From Zygnema cylindricum (Eukaryota; Streptophyta; Zygnematophyceae; Zygnematales; Zygnemataceae), in the NCBI GenBank assembly GCA_037447655.1, contig JBBHKE010000943.1, positions 30,033 to 94,032 of the forward strand: a DNA stretch of 64,000 nt, in the 5' to 3' direction. Positions 24,001 through 39,000 of this stretch are shown piece by piece; position 1 is the first letter of the stretch, and each line of letters starts with the position of its first letter. Both the position numbers and the translations under genes were made by a program. The notes under the pieces were generated by a model. It ran no database searches, was not told where the DNA came from, and saw nothing but the letters and a program-made list of their open reading frames with translations.

Positions 24001-27000
24001 TGTTAGTTAATGGCAGTTGTCTGTCTCTATGCACTCACAATGATCTCCTTGTACAACGGATCTGGATCGAAACCTGTGCCAGTTTGCTAGTTTCAATTGC
24101 GATCTGGCACAAAAAATTGATTGGGTCTTTCGTGTGATGATGAAGTTGGTCTGTTGTTAATTATACAATGAAAACGATTTGGTCAATTATGGAAATATGG
24201 GGCAGTTGTCTCGTACTTTTGTAACCTATATCAAAAGGTCAATTCAAATTTTGGGCAAATCTTTTTTTGCGACCTGAATCAGGGTGCTTTACATTGATAT
24301 AACGGGGAGTAAGATGAAGCTGGTACATATTTACTGTTTTGGTTTCTTTGAGTAGTTCTTAGAATTATTCATTTGAGGGCTCCTTATGTTCACATTTCGT
24401 TCTGACAGAAGCAAGGCATCCAATGTTATGTGCCTGTGTCACTATGGTGACTGAGGGCGAGGACAGTTTGTCATTTCATCTCTTTATTTTTTGGCCCAGC
24501 TGGATTATTGTTTTGGTCCCACAATTTTTTGGCTAATTATGAACTTTCTTAATTTCCCCCTTTGGTAATATGTGGTGAATTAATTTTGGAGCAGTTTATT
24601 GCAAACTTGGCGGGGATACCAAAATCAGCCTGTCCTTGTCAAGCTCTGCATCTTCTTTAGTTGTGCTATGTCTTTGTTTCTCTGGTGATGTTTGCTGATC
24701 TTTTGCCATCTTATGCTTATTTGTGAGTGTGCTTATGGGGGGAGGGTTGGCGGATGCCAATGTGTGCACAGGCAGATTTCAACCCTGATGTTCGAGCTAG
24801 AATGGTGGAAGCCGGGGCTGCCATTATTGAGCGTCACGGAAAGGATAATGTGGGGCTTTTTTTGCCAATTTTTGAAAATTATTTGGACAAAAAGGTATGG
24901 TTTACCTGTTTCATAGACTAAGAGTTGTTTTCTACTAGGTTGCAATTTTTCTACTAGCATAGGGAAGCCGTTGTTACACACCATAACATGAATGAGGCAC
25001 AAATTTATGCTGGTCCCCTTTAATGTGTAAGGGATGCTAACCATGCTCTAGTATACATGATGTCTATGGCAGTCAGTGGACGAAGAAAGATATGATTTGG
25101 TACGTGAAGGAGTGGTGGTCTTTATGGGAGCTCTGGCTCAACATTTTTCTCAGGCGAGTATAATCGTTAAAGGTCCAGCTTATTTTTCTGATTTATGAGC
25201 TGACACAAGCAACAGAGTTTTGAAGTTTTAGTGAGGATAAAGTTTGTTCAAATGACTTTGTATTTTGTGTTTGGTTGTTTATTGTGAAAGCTGTCAATGA
25301 TATCAACTTTGGAGGTTTGCATCAATTGGTTTGTATAAACCGGTTTGCATAAGTTGACTATTCCGCTTGCATGTTCTTTGGGACAGTCTCTTTTGTTTTT
25401 GCGCTGTGGAGTGCAGGTTTGCCTTTTTTCTTTTGTTCATAACCAGTCTAACAGGCCAGCTGCTACATGCTGACATGTGTGAGGCAGGATGACGCCAAAG
25501 TGGGGAGCATATTGGCTCGTTTATTGGAGGTTTTGAACACGCCTTCAGAATCAGTGCAGCGGGCGGTGTCCAACTGCCTTCCTCCTCTTATGGCATCTCA
25601 GGGGGTAGGTCCCTTCATGTTGTTTCCAATGCTCATATTAGACACGGTTGGAGCCATTTCAGCTTCTAAGAAAATTGCAATAGGTTGTTGAAAGTTGTGA
25701 CTGGTACTATCTCCTTGTTTCATGTTCAACTGATTCTGCTATCATTGGCCACTCGTGTGCATTAAAGTTTTGCCAGTTTACCCTTCAAAAAAGTTGCGGA
25801 GAAAATCATTATGTTTGTTCTTCAAATTTGCAGACCAATGTTCATAAACTCGTGCAGCAGCTTCTACATACACTGATGGATAGTGATCGCTATGGCGAGC
25901 GTCGTGGAGCAGCTTTTGGGTTAGCAGGTGTTGTCAAAGGGTTGGGGATCTCTTCATTAAAGGAGTATGGCATAATGGATGCCCTTAAGGGCGGAGTGGA
26001 GGACAAGTAAGTCTTTAATTTTTCTATATTCATACATTAAATTTCAAAAAACCAATTCTTGCGTTCCGACTGTATGCCATTTGCTTCAGAGGATTAAATC
26101 CTTTCACAAGAATGAAATTGGGCTCTGCTTTCATGCTGCACATGCATGAGGATCTTGTGTATAAACCTGTTCGAATGACTGGCAGTGAACCTCTTCACAG
26201 CTGCTCATGTTAAGCATAATTAGTGAAGAATTTTACCTGCTGAGTTATTCCTTTTGCTTAGCCTATCAGTCTTTGATGATCGGAAGGAAGCCATTTCAGA
26301 GTTGTTTCTTGATATGTTTCTCTTTTCCTGCATGTTTTTTGTTTTGTTGACAGAAATTCACCAAAGGCCCGAGAAGGTGCCTTGTTTGCTTTCGAGTGCC
26401 TGAGTGAGAAGCTGGGCCGGCTTTTTGAACCGTAGGTGTCTGGACTCTTGTCAGCCATTTCGTGTTTTTCCATTATTTTTCTCAGCAGATTCTTTAGCTG
26501 CTGGAAGCATCGCTACATGTTCATCAGCCCTCTGCCCATACGCTTGCCTTAACTTGTGTTGTATGTTACGGGGTAGTAGAGTTGAGGGGGGTGGAAATGC
26601 AAGCATTTTAGCATTCGTAATGGAGTCTATCATCCAATGATCCCTGGAGATTGTAAACCTTCTGGCAGATGCAGTTAAGTATGTTGCTTTGTCAGTGCAA
26701 CCATAGAGGTCCAAAGGTTGTCAAGTGTTGATTCTGACTTCATCTTTCTGGGAAAGCTTTGTTCTGCCGGCTGAATGTTGCTCTGATTGAAGTGGGTTTG
26801 GGGGACTCTGTTTCTTGATTGTACGGTTGTCTGAAATTTTGGCGTGCTTTTTCTCCTTTAGAGAACCTGTCCAATGTGTTGCCATCTGTGGATTTTTGAT
26901 GCCAAACTGTTCTCTCTAATTTTCTGGCTAAAATTGATATTCTTGCAGATATGTCATCCACATTTTGCCTTTGCTCCTCGTTTGCTTTGGAGATGGTGTA

Positions 27001-30000
27001 ATGGCTGTGCGGGAAGCAACAGAAGGGGCTTCCAGAACCATTATGGGACAGCTTAGTGGCTATGGAGTGAAGCTTGTCTTGCCAGCAATGCTAAGAGTAA
27101 GGCACATCATACACAATATTAGACTTCGGTCTGGAGTCCAGTAACTGACAACCAAATATTTCTTAATATGTATCAGTTGTTGGCTTGTTTTTCACACATG
27201 AGCATTTCATTCCAACCTTCATAGCCTATCCTTCACAGAATGACCTGAACACTACACGAGAAACATGCCTGGTGAATTTCCGCATTTGTGGATATGGATG
27301 ATTTAATCTGTAGAATAACTTCAAGATTCTACAAGGTCAAAAGTGATTAGGCAAGGAAGTCTCATATTGCATTTCAGATTTGTGATGCCCCACTCGTGTT
27401 GACTTTGTATCATGTCAATGCTATCGTCTAGGGCTATCCTTTGTCAAGATGGTGCCATTTATTGTTTCCTGTCTTTTTACTATTGGATGGCAACAGGGTC
27501 TCAGTGATCGTGCTTGGAGGACAAAGCAAGGTAGTGTGCAGCTGTTAGGAGCCATGGCCTTCTGTGCTCCAAAGCAACTCTCACAGTGTTTGCCGACTAT
27601 CGTGCCACAGCTCAGCCAGGTGAGATACGCTGCAAAGCTGTCGGGAATTGTTCTTACACTCGGATATATATAAGCTTCAGTTATTTTTATCTCGCTGGTC
27701 TGGACTCACACCCGTGATTATTGGCGGTGTTTACAGTCATGTCCAATTCTCGTGTATGTTGCTTTTCTATCCTTTTACCAAATTTTCATGCGGCACATTG
27801 CTAAATCGCTAATATTGTCATTTTTACTACGTTGCACCTCTTTTATTTTATACCCCTTACTTCTGTAGTAGCTGGGGTAGCACTCGACCTGGTTTGACCT
27901 CAATCAGTTTTTTTCCATTTTGGATCAAGCCAAACCAAGCGTTTCTAATCATGTGAAATTGTCCATTGTCTCGTGGTGAAGAGTTTTGGTGCGTACTGCA
28001 CTGACTCTCACACCATTGTAACTTTAATTCTGTAATTTTATGTTTTCGTGTGACCATGCCACAACACTGTCCGACAGTTTTCACACTATATCTGTCAGGA
28101 CTGTCAGGCAGTTTAGGGTATTCAATATGAAAAACGGTGTTTTAGTCCAAAAAGTCTAAAATTGAAGGAGCATAGAAAAAACCCCAGTGTGGACCGGGCA
28201 AAAAGAAAAAAGTACAACCATTAACATTACACCTCCAAATTGAGGTCCAAAGTTGACCCATTTTTTGATTTTTGAAAATCTCAAAATTTACGGAAACCAC
28301 ATTGGATAAAATATTAATCGAAACCAAGTAAAAGGTATGTAGATTATTATCTATGCTACATAATAAGACCGGACCCAAAAAGGCACTGACACGTAACGTG
28401 ACAGTGGACACAAAAAACACACGGTTTTTACATTTTGTGGGTCGCCATTGGACATAACTCTGGCCAGAAAAATCCGTTTGGCGCAAAAAACCATTGTCGC
28501 ATTCATCTATGTCTTTGCTACCAGACTTGACAAAAGATGGATTTTTGCGATGTTTTTGATGTCTACACGACAGCAACCTAACAAAGCGATGTGCACGAAC
28601 TGTGACAGTTGACGTATCTAGCGTTAACCAAGTTTAATTTATCAAATTGAATCCGACCCTTGAAATCACTCGAATGTCAAAATGCTTTGATCTGTGACGG
28701 CTGGTTTTTGAACTGAAAGGCCAAAAGCTGGTTAGGTTCTGGTCGGCCCAAACTGGAGTGAGTGAAAGCTTCAACTTAATGTTTTGTAAAGCTGAGGGTG
28801 TATGAGGCATGTTTGTGCTTCAATGGCTGTGTACTGAGATGGGAAACCTATATTGGGATGGTTTTGTGAACATGCAGGTGTTGACTGACACGCATCCAAA
28901 AGTTCAAACGGCAGCACAGACAGCTCTACAGCAGGTGAAGCAGCTGTGGTTGCTGCTTGCTGTTTGACAAAGTTGAGATGTTTCAGCCACTTTAAAGTTG
29001 CGTGCCTATTGGCCAACAGAACTAACTTATAATCATAAGCCATCATGTAGGTCGGAAGTGTGATTCGCAATCCGGAGATTGCTGCACTCGTGCCGACGCT
29101 TCTTATTGGTATTGCGGATCCCAATTCACACACAAAATCTTCACTCGATATGCTCTTGCAGGTAAGGCACCTGGTCCACTTAATCTGTCGATCGAATTGT
29201 TTAGCAGGCTAATGCCTATGATCCTGGCTTTTGGAAGTAGTGTGGAAGCTACTAAAATTTTCAGTTCTTTGTGCATGTAGTATCCTCGATTGTAAGCCTT
29301 TACACAGATTTTTTCTGTTCTTTGCACATTGCTGCAGACTACTTTTGTGAATTCTGTCGATGCTGCTTCTTTGGCATTGTTAGTGCCAATTGTGCATCGT
29401 GGGCTTCGCGAACGCAGTGCTGAGGTGAAGAAGAAGGCAGCTCAGATTACAGGGAACATGTGCAGTCTGGCGACTGATCACCGTGATATGCTTCCATACT
29501 TGCATCTTCTTTTACCGGAACTGAAGAAGGTTTGTTTAAAAACTTGCTAACCACCCATTCTCCCGACAGGGAGTGCTCATGGATGAAAACATGGCTGTGA
29601 GAATCATGAGTTAGTCAAGTACTTACACGACAGAAGGAAACAGTGGCAATGAGGGGAGTCGATGGGCTGAAGCGCTGTGTGACTCTTGGTAGACATGTGG
29701 GCAGAATCTCAAGAATTAGGAGTTTCAATTTAGAGAAACTAAACTGTGAAGAGCACATTGTTGCCAAAGGTTGTCACACCTTTGTGCATAGGGCTGAACT
29801 TGTTTCTAGCTTTTCCTTGGTGTCATTTGCATTCCGTTTGACCACGTGATCCTGTTGGTTTAGGATGTAGGCATAGAAAACTCTGGCTTGTCATGTAAAT
29901 GTCAACTGTAAAAGGAGCAAGTATTGTTTGAGTCGGAGTGAATGATTGCACATAGCTGAGCTCACTTATTCAATTTTTCTATTGCATTAAAGGCCGTTAA

Positions 30001-33000
30001 ACTCACTATTTTGTGTGAGTGTATGTTTGAAGAAATAGTCGGTGTTGGTCTGTTTTATCCTATTTTCAGAGGTATTTCTTGAAAGAAAACCCCAGATATT
30101 TTTTGGATAGTTTTCCAATCCTTTCACCTTGGAAGGTCTATCATGTATTTCCACTCAAAACCGCCATTCTTTGTCTATTCTTTTCTGTAATTTTGAACCA
30201 GTTGTGATTTTTTTTATTAACTTATGCCATTTTAACTTATCCTTCATGGTAAATGGAACTCTTAAAGGGTACGAAAACCATCCTGCAACGAAATCCAGGT
30301 GATCTTCCAGCTCTTCTCATGATAGTTGAGGTGATGGTTCTGTATGTTCCAGGTGTTGGTTGATCCTCATCCAGAAGTTCGAACTGTGGCTGCCCGGGCT
30401 CTGGGCTCATTGGTGAAGGGCATGGGAGAGGATAACTTCCGGGAACTTATCCCCTGGCTGCTGTCCACTCTGAAATCAGATACGTCCAGTGTTGAGAGAT
30501 CAGGAGCGGCCCAAGGACTTAGTGAGGTTTGTTTGATGACTTGACTATAGTCTTGGTCTTGGTCTTGCTGTCTCGGTGTCTTGGTTTGTCCTTGTCACTA
30601 GCTTGGGTCAAAGCTGCACTGTTTGCACTCTATATTGCCTTGCTGGTAACGTTTTTCTCTTTTACACTTATTTCTAACTTCACTTGTACTGCTATGTACA
30701 GTCACTCAATATTGCCTTAATTTAATCCTTTCTTTTTCAGACACAGAAAAAATACCGTATTTGCTGTGACCTGACAACATAAAAATTGCCTTTTTGCAAT
30801 CTGAGATAAATATCAAAATGTCTTTACGACATTTTTTATGACGCTTCCCCTGCTTTTTTTAGCACCTGTGGGATTTTTACAAAATTGAAAAGGTTTTTGA
30901 AAAAGGATTTCAACTTTCTAAAAAACTTACATATTGTTCAATAAATGCTTAGTCGATGATTGTTTCTTGCTAGCTGGCACTTCACTTCTCAGGTTTCATA
31001 CGAACGCTTTCGCGTTCGCAAATTAACAAAATTAATTCAAGACAAGAAAAAACACAAAGCATGTAATCATCGTGAGAATAATACTGGCTCACTTGGAACC
31101 TTCAAATGAATGCATGATTTTTTTAATGCCGCCATGACTCCTGTACTCTTTTTCCACTTGTTAAATTGAAGTATAGACTCAATTGCGAGTGATTTTTCTA
31201 GCAAGTGTAATTGTGGAATTGCGGTTTCCGACCTCGACATTTGCATGTGTTTGTATCCTGCCTTGAAGTACATTTTGGGGTCTTAAAATCAGAGCTACCT
31301 CTTATGATTGTCATCTTTCTGCCAGGTCGTTGCCGCTTTGGGTAAAGCCCATTTTGAAGCACTTCTTCCTGAGATTATTTCTAACTGCTCACACCAGCGA
31401 GCCTCAGTGCGCGACGGATATCTGACATTGTTTAAGGTGCTCATTCCTGTTATCTTCTTGTCAGTGCATATGATCTTGCATTTTATTTTCCTCTAAAGCA
31501 GCTTCTTTTATGCAGTACTAGCAGGCTGTTTTGCTTTAAATCTGCCTGCTTGGAATTATTGTTAAATTTTGCGCAAAGTTTCTCTGCGATATTGTCGAAA
31601 GCACGTCAATTTCGTACGTTATCAACAACATGTTTCACTTTTGTGGAAGTTTGTCAAATTCTGATGCTTGTGTACAAGTTTATGGGCTACAGCATCGGCA
31701 TGTTGCTTATTTCTGTTAAGATTTTAGGATTGAGCCACGCTATCGTCCATGTTGGAGTGTGTGTCTACTTGTGACAGAAAAGACCGATCTGTACTGGCAA
31801 TGGTCTTGCTCGTTCATTGGTGCAAGGTGTCTGTTTTACTGAGTTGTTGGTCCTCTTTTGAATGTGTTGCTTGGCCAAATGCAGTATCTCCCAACCTCTC
31901 TTGGAAGTCAATTCCAAAAATACCTTACTAGAGTTCTACCTGCTATCATTGATGGTAAGTGCTGCATACTCTTGGTAGGCTATGGAAAAAGCTGTTTGAG
32001 TTCTGAAGGTGTCTGGGGAGCTCAACGTACAGATGGCCTGAACGTATTTCTGGTTTCTTTTTCTTTGCACACCTTCTTGGAGCTAGAATCTCTGGATGAA
32101 AGGTATTTAGAGCTGAGATTTATTAGTGAGTCTAGCACCAGAAAGTGCGAGCCTATCCAAGATGTTTAAATATTGTTACATGGTGAGGCGATCGACACTG
32201 ACACAGTATGTGGTTCAACTGGATGTATCTCCAGGTTTGGCGGATGAAAATGAGTCTGTCCGTGATGCAGCGCTGGCAGCAGGTCACATTTTTGTGGAGC
32301 ATTATGCTTCAACGTGAGTTCATGTCAAGCTTGGAAATACTGCCATGTTGAGAAGCTCTTGTTGCACAATATTGTATATTATTGGTTCTTAAGCAACTAA
32401 TTATCTGCTGCTCATGTGTTCTGATTCTTTAACCTGAAGCTTCTATTGCTCAAAAGTTATAGTCCATCAAAAACTAATGTCCTGGTTGATGGTTGCAACA
32501 GGTCTCTGCCTCTGCTGTTGCCGGCTGTTGAGGAAGGAATTTTCAATGACAACTGGCGTATTCGTCAAAGCTCTGTGGAACTTTTGGGTGACCTACTTTT
32601 TAAGGTGAGGTTTACGTCATTGTTTGGGTAAAGATTGTCATCTCTGAAAATTGTTTGTGCATAGCAGTATGCAAGAACTGTCAATATTTATTTCTTGTAC
32701 TGCACTTTTGTATGGACAAACCTAATACCTGCTCAACTGTTCATGCAAGGACGCAATGAGGGTTAAGCTAACATTGATTGTGTGTAAAGCTACGTGATAT
32801 CCTGCTTGAGCATTGTGTAGTATGTTACTTTCTTCAGGGATGGCTGCTGTCTCTTTTTTACCTCTAGAGAGCTAGATGTTGTATGGTGTATCCTATGCTG
32901 GAACTTCTGTTAACCTAACCATATGTTTTTGTTGGAGTAGGTGGCTGGAACTACCGGAAAGGTGGTTATCGATGGAGGTAGTGATGATGAGGGTGCTAGT

Positions 33001-36000
33001 ACAGAGGCGCATGGCCGTGCAATTGTGGAGGTTTTGGGAGCTGAAAAGCGAAACGAAGTCCTTGCAGCTGTCTATATGGTCAGGTCGGATGTAACTCTGA
33101 GTGTTCGCCAGGTAGGCTTCACAAACTGAACCTGAAGTCTCGAGTTATGTGTTTTATTGCTTCTTTGCCTGTTCAGCCAATTGCATCTTTATTTGTTGTC
33201 TTGTAAAATGTGGAAAAATTATGGAAATATTGTTTCGTCAGTTGCAATTGTTTTGTTAATCTGTTGGGAGAGGGATCAGAAATACAATCATACTTCTTAG
33301 CTTTTTATTTGTGTGAAAGCATCAGCAATTGTGCATTCTGCCCCTTCTTTCATTTGTTTTTGGTTCATGTTCTTGAGAGTTTCCCACATGGTTGCCTTTT
33401 GTTTGTATATCTTCTGAGCATCAGTATTTTTCCTTTCCAGTTGTTTTTTTTTTGTGTTGCGAGATATTGACAAGCAGTGAAAAAGTATTGTTTTTTCATA
33501 TTGACGAGAGGTTCAATGCAACTTTTTTGCAGGCGGCCCTCCACGTATGGAAAACCGTGGTAGCCAATACACCAAAAACACTGAAGGAAATAATGCTGGT
33601 GTTAATGAAAACCCTGATTGCATCCTTGGCCTCAACATCATCTGAGCGCAGACAAGTAGCAGGAAGGTCTCTCGGAGAGCTTGTAAGAAAGCTTGGGGAT
33701 CGTGTGCTACCATCCATCATACCCATTCTTGCTCGAGGCCTGGAAGATGATAGTTTGTCTACCCGGCAGGTACATGAAAGACCAGTATTGACTTAAGTCT
33801 CGTTATCTTCTTTTTTCTGTTAGGGCATATTGGTACGCAACCTTGATTTCTTTTAAATTCCATTACTTCTAGAAATAGAGCATTAATTCAAGCATTGGGC
33901 CTCCTTTCTGTTGACTGCACCTTGCAGGGTGTGTGCATTGGTTTGAGTGAAGTAATGGCCAGTGCTGGCAAGCAACAGTTAGCTGCCTACATGGAGGAGC
34001 TGATTTCTACAATTCGTAAGGCCCTTTGCGACAGGTGATTCATAGCTACTCCTTACTGGTCTTTCTCCCTTTTTTTTATCTGCCTGACAATTGAAAATAT
34101 ATCTGTCCTGCAATTGCTTCGTAGCTAGATATGCTTTTGTCACCTTTGTCAAGATGTGTGCACTTCCACAACGTTCAAAGATCTTGTTGTTTGACAAAGG
34201 TTTTCCTGCGGGGGGTACAGTGAGCCAGAAGTGCGTGAGTCTGCAGGGCAGGCTTTCAGCACCCTTTACAAGGTTTGATGATTTGATTACCTCATGCTTT
34301 CTAATGGAACCCGATTTATAGATGATGGCTTTCAAACTGCTTTTGCAATCGAAAGCTTGTTTGCGAAACAGGTGTTAAGACTCATGGATTTTCTTAATTC
34401 ACGATGTTCTGTTTCTTGCACTTCTGGAAAAAATCCAGGCATCTCAGTCATCCAATTTTGACTGATTCTTTTAGAACGATGTTTTTTTCTGGCCTTTCTG
34501 TTGCGCAACAGAGTGCAGGAATGCAAGCGGTCGATGAAATTGTCCCAGCACTCCTGCTTTCATTGGAGGATAAGAGTACGGCGGCTACAGGGCTAGACGG
34601 TTTGAAACAAATTCTGAGGTATGGTGGGTCTATTGCACGATTAGTCAATACACTAGTGCTCATTTTACTCGAGTGTCAAGTTTCCTTTACATAGCATGGG
34701 TAGCTTAAAAGTCAGTATACAGTTAGTTGTCCTTTTGTGGCCTATAATCATTAACTATTGTTATAAATACTACAAAAAAAGTGGACAGGATGTTGCACAT
34801 CACCACAATAATGTTATTGGTTCAAATTGTGCATTGATGTTCATTATGTTCTTACTTTAATAGTGATGAACAATGTAGTGTGCCTGGAAATGGCCTACAC
34901 TTTTGTCAATCTTGTATGTAAGTCCTGGGTCATTGAAAATGTAAAAATACTAAGTCACTTGCAACAATCAATGAAAAGTTCATGTCATTTGCTAAAGCTA
35001 ACGGATCTGTGATTTCTGTGAGAATTAGTTCCAGTATGATTTTTGATCATCAGGAATTGAATTGCTGATGATGTTTTATATCTCGAGAGCATAAACATGT
35101 TCAGTATATCAAATCTGGTTCCCTGTATTTATTTCAGCTTTCTTTAGGCGGAGTATTTTGACCAGAGTCCATGGAGCCACTTGACAGCCATAAGTACAAA
35201 TATATCGTATAGATTTATATTCCTATACCTGAATCTTTGACTCATAATGATGCAGAAACACTGAGTCTTAACTTTGTCTTTTCTGCATAATTGGATATGC
35301 AGTGTACGGACAGCAGCTGTATTGCCTCACATTCTTCCTCGCCTTGTTACTCCCCCCATCACGTAAGTTCAATGCTTTTTATTGGAATGAGGCTGGAATG
35401 GTTTGTGTGTGGAAAAAATGTGACTTCAGCATTTCATGTAATTTTACAGTTCAGCTTTGCTCTAAATTTTAGTAGAGTAATTATGCATATCGTTTTTTTT
35501 ACTTATACTCAAGTTGTAGTAGCATAGACTTCACCATTGTTTTGTGAAGAAACTTCGAATGTACTGTAAGTAAGAGTTGATATTATGCTTGCTCGTCTGA
35601 TTCATTTGAGAAACTTGCAACATACTTGTAATTCTTATAGCTACTCTATTATCTTATTTGACAAACTTGTTCACCGCCTTTGTCATTTCAGAGTTTTTAA
35701 TGCACATGCTTTGGGAGCGCTTGCCGAAGTGGCTGGTCCTGGACTGAATGGCCATCTCTCATTACTTCTGCCACCACTTGTTACAGCTATGGGTAGTGAT
35801 GCAAGTGTAAGCCACTTAATCATTTCCATTTGCCATGGGGCATTGTTGTATTTATCTACTGGAAGAGTTTCCTTAGCTGACTGTTTGATATGCCATATTC
35901 CCGCCAAATTTTCTGATATGTCTACACACTGTGGTTGTTTTTCTTTGTACCAATCAAATCTTCAAACCCATTTTATCTGTTCACGGATCATAACCACCAC

Positions 36001-39000
36001 CTGTTATCAAGTTAGAGGATGAGCAAGCTCTTAGTCATGTGTGGCGTAGCCATGGTGCAATGAAGAATAATTGAATGTTTGAAGTGATAGTGGATTAATG
36101 TGGTTTAATAAATTGGGCTTAGTATAGGTCATAGAATGACATGCGAGAAACTTGTACACTTGTCTGTATACTATGTCTTCATCCTTGAGTTTCGTATGCG
36201 TGGATATTTTTTGAACTCAGCTTGCATCCAAAGCTCTGACTTATTTACTATATTAGTGTAGAAACTCGTCTCACTAATTTACTTTGTTAGGATTGAGGCT
36301 CGAGCCCAGTGACTTAAAATTTGCCATCTACGGCAACAATGTATGTGATTTGGTTTCCTTGTGTGCTAGGAGATTCTGGTTGACGGCACCTTTTGATGTT
36401 GCTTGCATGTTGTTGTTGATTTGGTGATGGCAGCCAGAACTTGCAGAAACAACGAGAAATGCGGCCCAAACAGTTGTTATGGCTGTTGATGAGGATGGCC
36501 TTGATGCACTGCTGGAGGAGCTCGTGCAAGGCTTGCAAGACCCGTCGGTATGCTGCGATTCCACACCCCTGTGAAAAAAATCATTGTGTGTTTTTTTTGG
36601 GTCTCAGGCTCGTTTTTCTATGCACGATTGTCTAATTTTCCATCTGAAAAGTAAGGTTTGTACTTTTGATCGTCAACTGCAAGTGAAATTCAACAATTAT
36701 GCATGGAGATATACAAGTTTGAGATGTGAGGCATATGAACTTTATAGCTGTTTACCAGGTTGACATTCATCATACCGACCTGCAAATTTTGTTCCTGTGC
36801 GTATAGATTTCAATTACAAGCAATCCAAAATGACGATTTGTGCAATCACAAAAGCTCTTGTCAATACTAACCTTTTTAATGTTTCAAACTGTTCGGAAAT
36901 ATCTGAAATGATTTGATGATAAAGTTGCACTGTGTCTTGTATTCAATGTGACATTCATCCATGGATTTGCTACCTCCACCACGTTATGGTCCTTCGGGCT
37001 TGCAGGCAGCGACAAGGAAGGGATCGGCCCAACTACTCGGGTTCTTTTGCCGAAGCACCCGGTTAGATATGGAGGATGAAGTCGCTAATTTTCTGACTTT
37101 ACTCATTCTGATGCTTACCGACAGTGATGAAAGTGTGTGCAAGGTGTGTATGCCATGCATCAAGATTATGGCAATGGAGGAGGAGACTGCATTTGTTTTT
37201 CATTTTAAAGTTTTTCGCTTATCTTGTCTCTAATACTAGGTTTAAAGAGCTACCTGTCAGCATCTTGTCATAAAAAATTCCAATGGATTATTTTGAATAC
37301 AATTTCACTGAGATGTTGTTCCACTATTAAGAAGGATGGTGTTTTTTACCATGCTGGTGGGTGTGTCAGGCAGCATGGGAGGCGCTGGTTAGTGTTACAG
37401 GAATGGTTCCCAAGGAGAGTTTAGTGCAACACCTTCGTACAGTACGAGATGCCATATCCACTGCACGTGACAAAGAGAGGCGCAAAAGAAAGGCAAGAAT
37501 GCTTTATTTTGGTTATATATGGTTTGTTTGTCTTTGTCTTTTTGTCTTCATCATATCATTTGTAGCTGATTGAAGCTTCCTTGTTAGCTTAGCTGAATCT
37601 GTGTACTTTCCCAAGTTTGTGAATACGCTCTTTGAATTTGATTAAGCTTTGCTCATTCTTCCGCCACAGCTTGTACTTGCAAATGGTGTCCTGAATTTCC
37701 TCATGAACAGTTTTGAGTTATTGGCACGTTGCTTCTGAGATCCAAGACAGTTGGTTTTTATTCAAAGCTGAATGTGTATGAATTGCAAGACCAAATTCGT
37801 GTTCAGGCGAAGTACACTCTCTAACAAATGGAATGAGTATAGAGTCTACATCTGTTTGAATAGCTTTGACTTCAGCGGACCCTTGGTGCTCGCATATCCT
37901 TGTTCAAGGAGTGAACTTTGTCAGTCTTTCCAGCTGTCATTGCAGGTGGCAAATTGTTTTTGAAATTATGGCTGCCCTGCAAATTTTCATATGGTTTTTG
38001 GCATTGTACTGTTCAATCAGACCTGTTGATGTATACTGGCTCGTAGAAAGTTTTGTGATTTAAGGAAGTTCTGTGAACATTTGGATACTAAACGAATTAT
38101 CTCTTGGAAGGCATATGTCACTCATTCTGTTCAAGTCTGAAACAAAGGGTGGAAATTGGAATTGCAGGGTCAACCAATTATTATTCCTGGACTTTGCCTT
38201 CCAAAGGCCCTCCAGCCCCTTTTGCCAGTATTTTTGCAGGGGCTCATGAGCGGATCTGCTGAGCTGAGAGAGCAGGCTGCTGATGGCTTGGGAGAGCTTA
38301 TTGACGTGACCAGTGAATCTGCTTTACGTCCTTTCGTAGTGTCCATTACCGGGTGAGTTTCTCATCATGCGAATTTCTAACACTGTCAGGCACTCTGAGT
38401 GTATGTAGTCTGTCAACTGTTTCAGGTTTTAAGATTTTGTTTGCTCTCATTTGCTGTCGCAGGCTTTAGTCCGTGTTTAATGTTCGGTCCTGTGAATTTG
38501 TGTCAGCCTACTCTGCGACAACTTGAATCACCTGGGTGTGATAGATTCTTTGCGCTGATGGATGCAATTTCATTTTTTCTTTGTGTCAACTAACTCATTT
38601 TTAAAAGAAAGTGGGACTTTGAAAAATTGACAATCTTAATTAACACACTAAAGAACCCACTTTGAATACATGAATAAAGGGAGCCCAGGACTAAGTCAAA
38701 AAAGTTTGTTTACCCTTTTCTTAGTATCCTTTAAGGACCCGTTATTTCTCTGTCACTTTAAAGGTTTCAATCATTTGGCACGTTAGGTACCAGTGTGGAT
38801 TCCAACCGGTTGGGCACCGGCTGCATTACTGAAAAAGTACTGGATAGGTATGAACAATGTATTAGGTATTAAGTCCTGACGCGATCGTGCTCAAGTTCTG
38901 GGCAGAGTGGTCGGAGCTCCTTTGTCAGACTGAATGATTAGAGGAAAAAATGCTGTTTTGCATTGCAGTCCACTCATCCGAATCATTGGAGATCGTTTCC

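Noticed and set aside
28142-28576. 144-codon antisense ORF in GCN1 intron 32
   Set aside because: No motif recognised, low-complexity composition, no splice or start support; possibly a repeat remnant.
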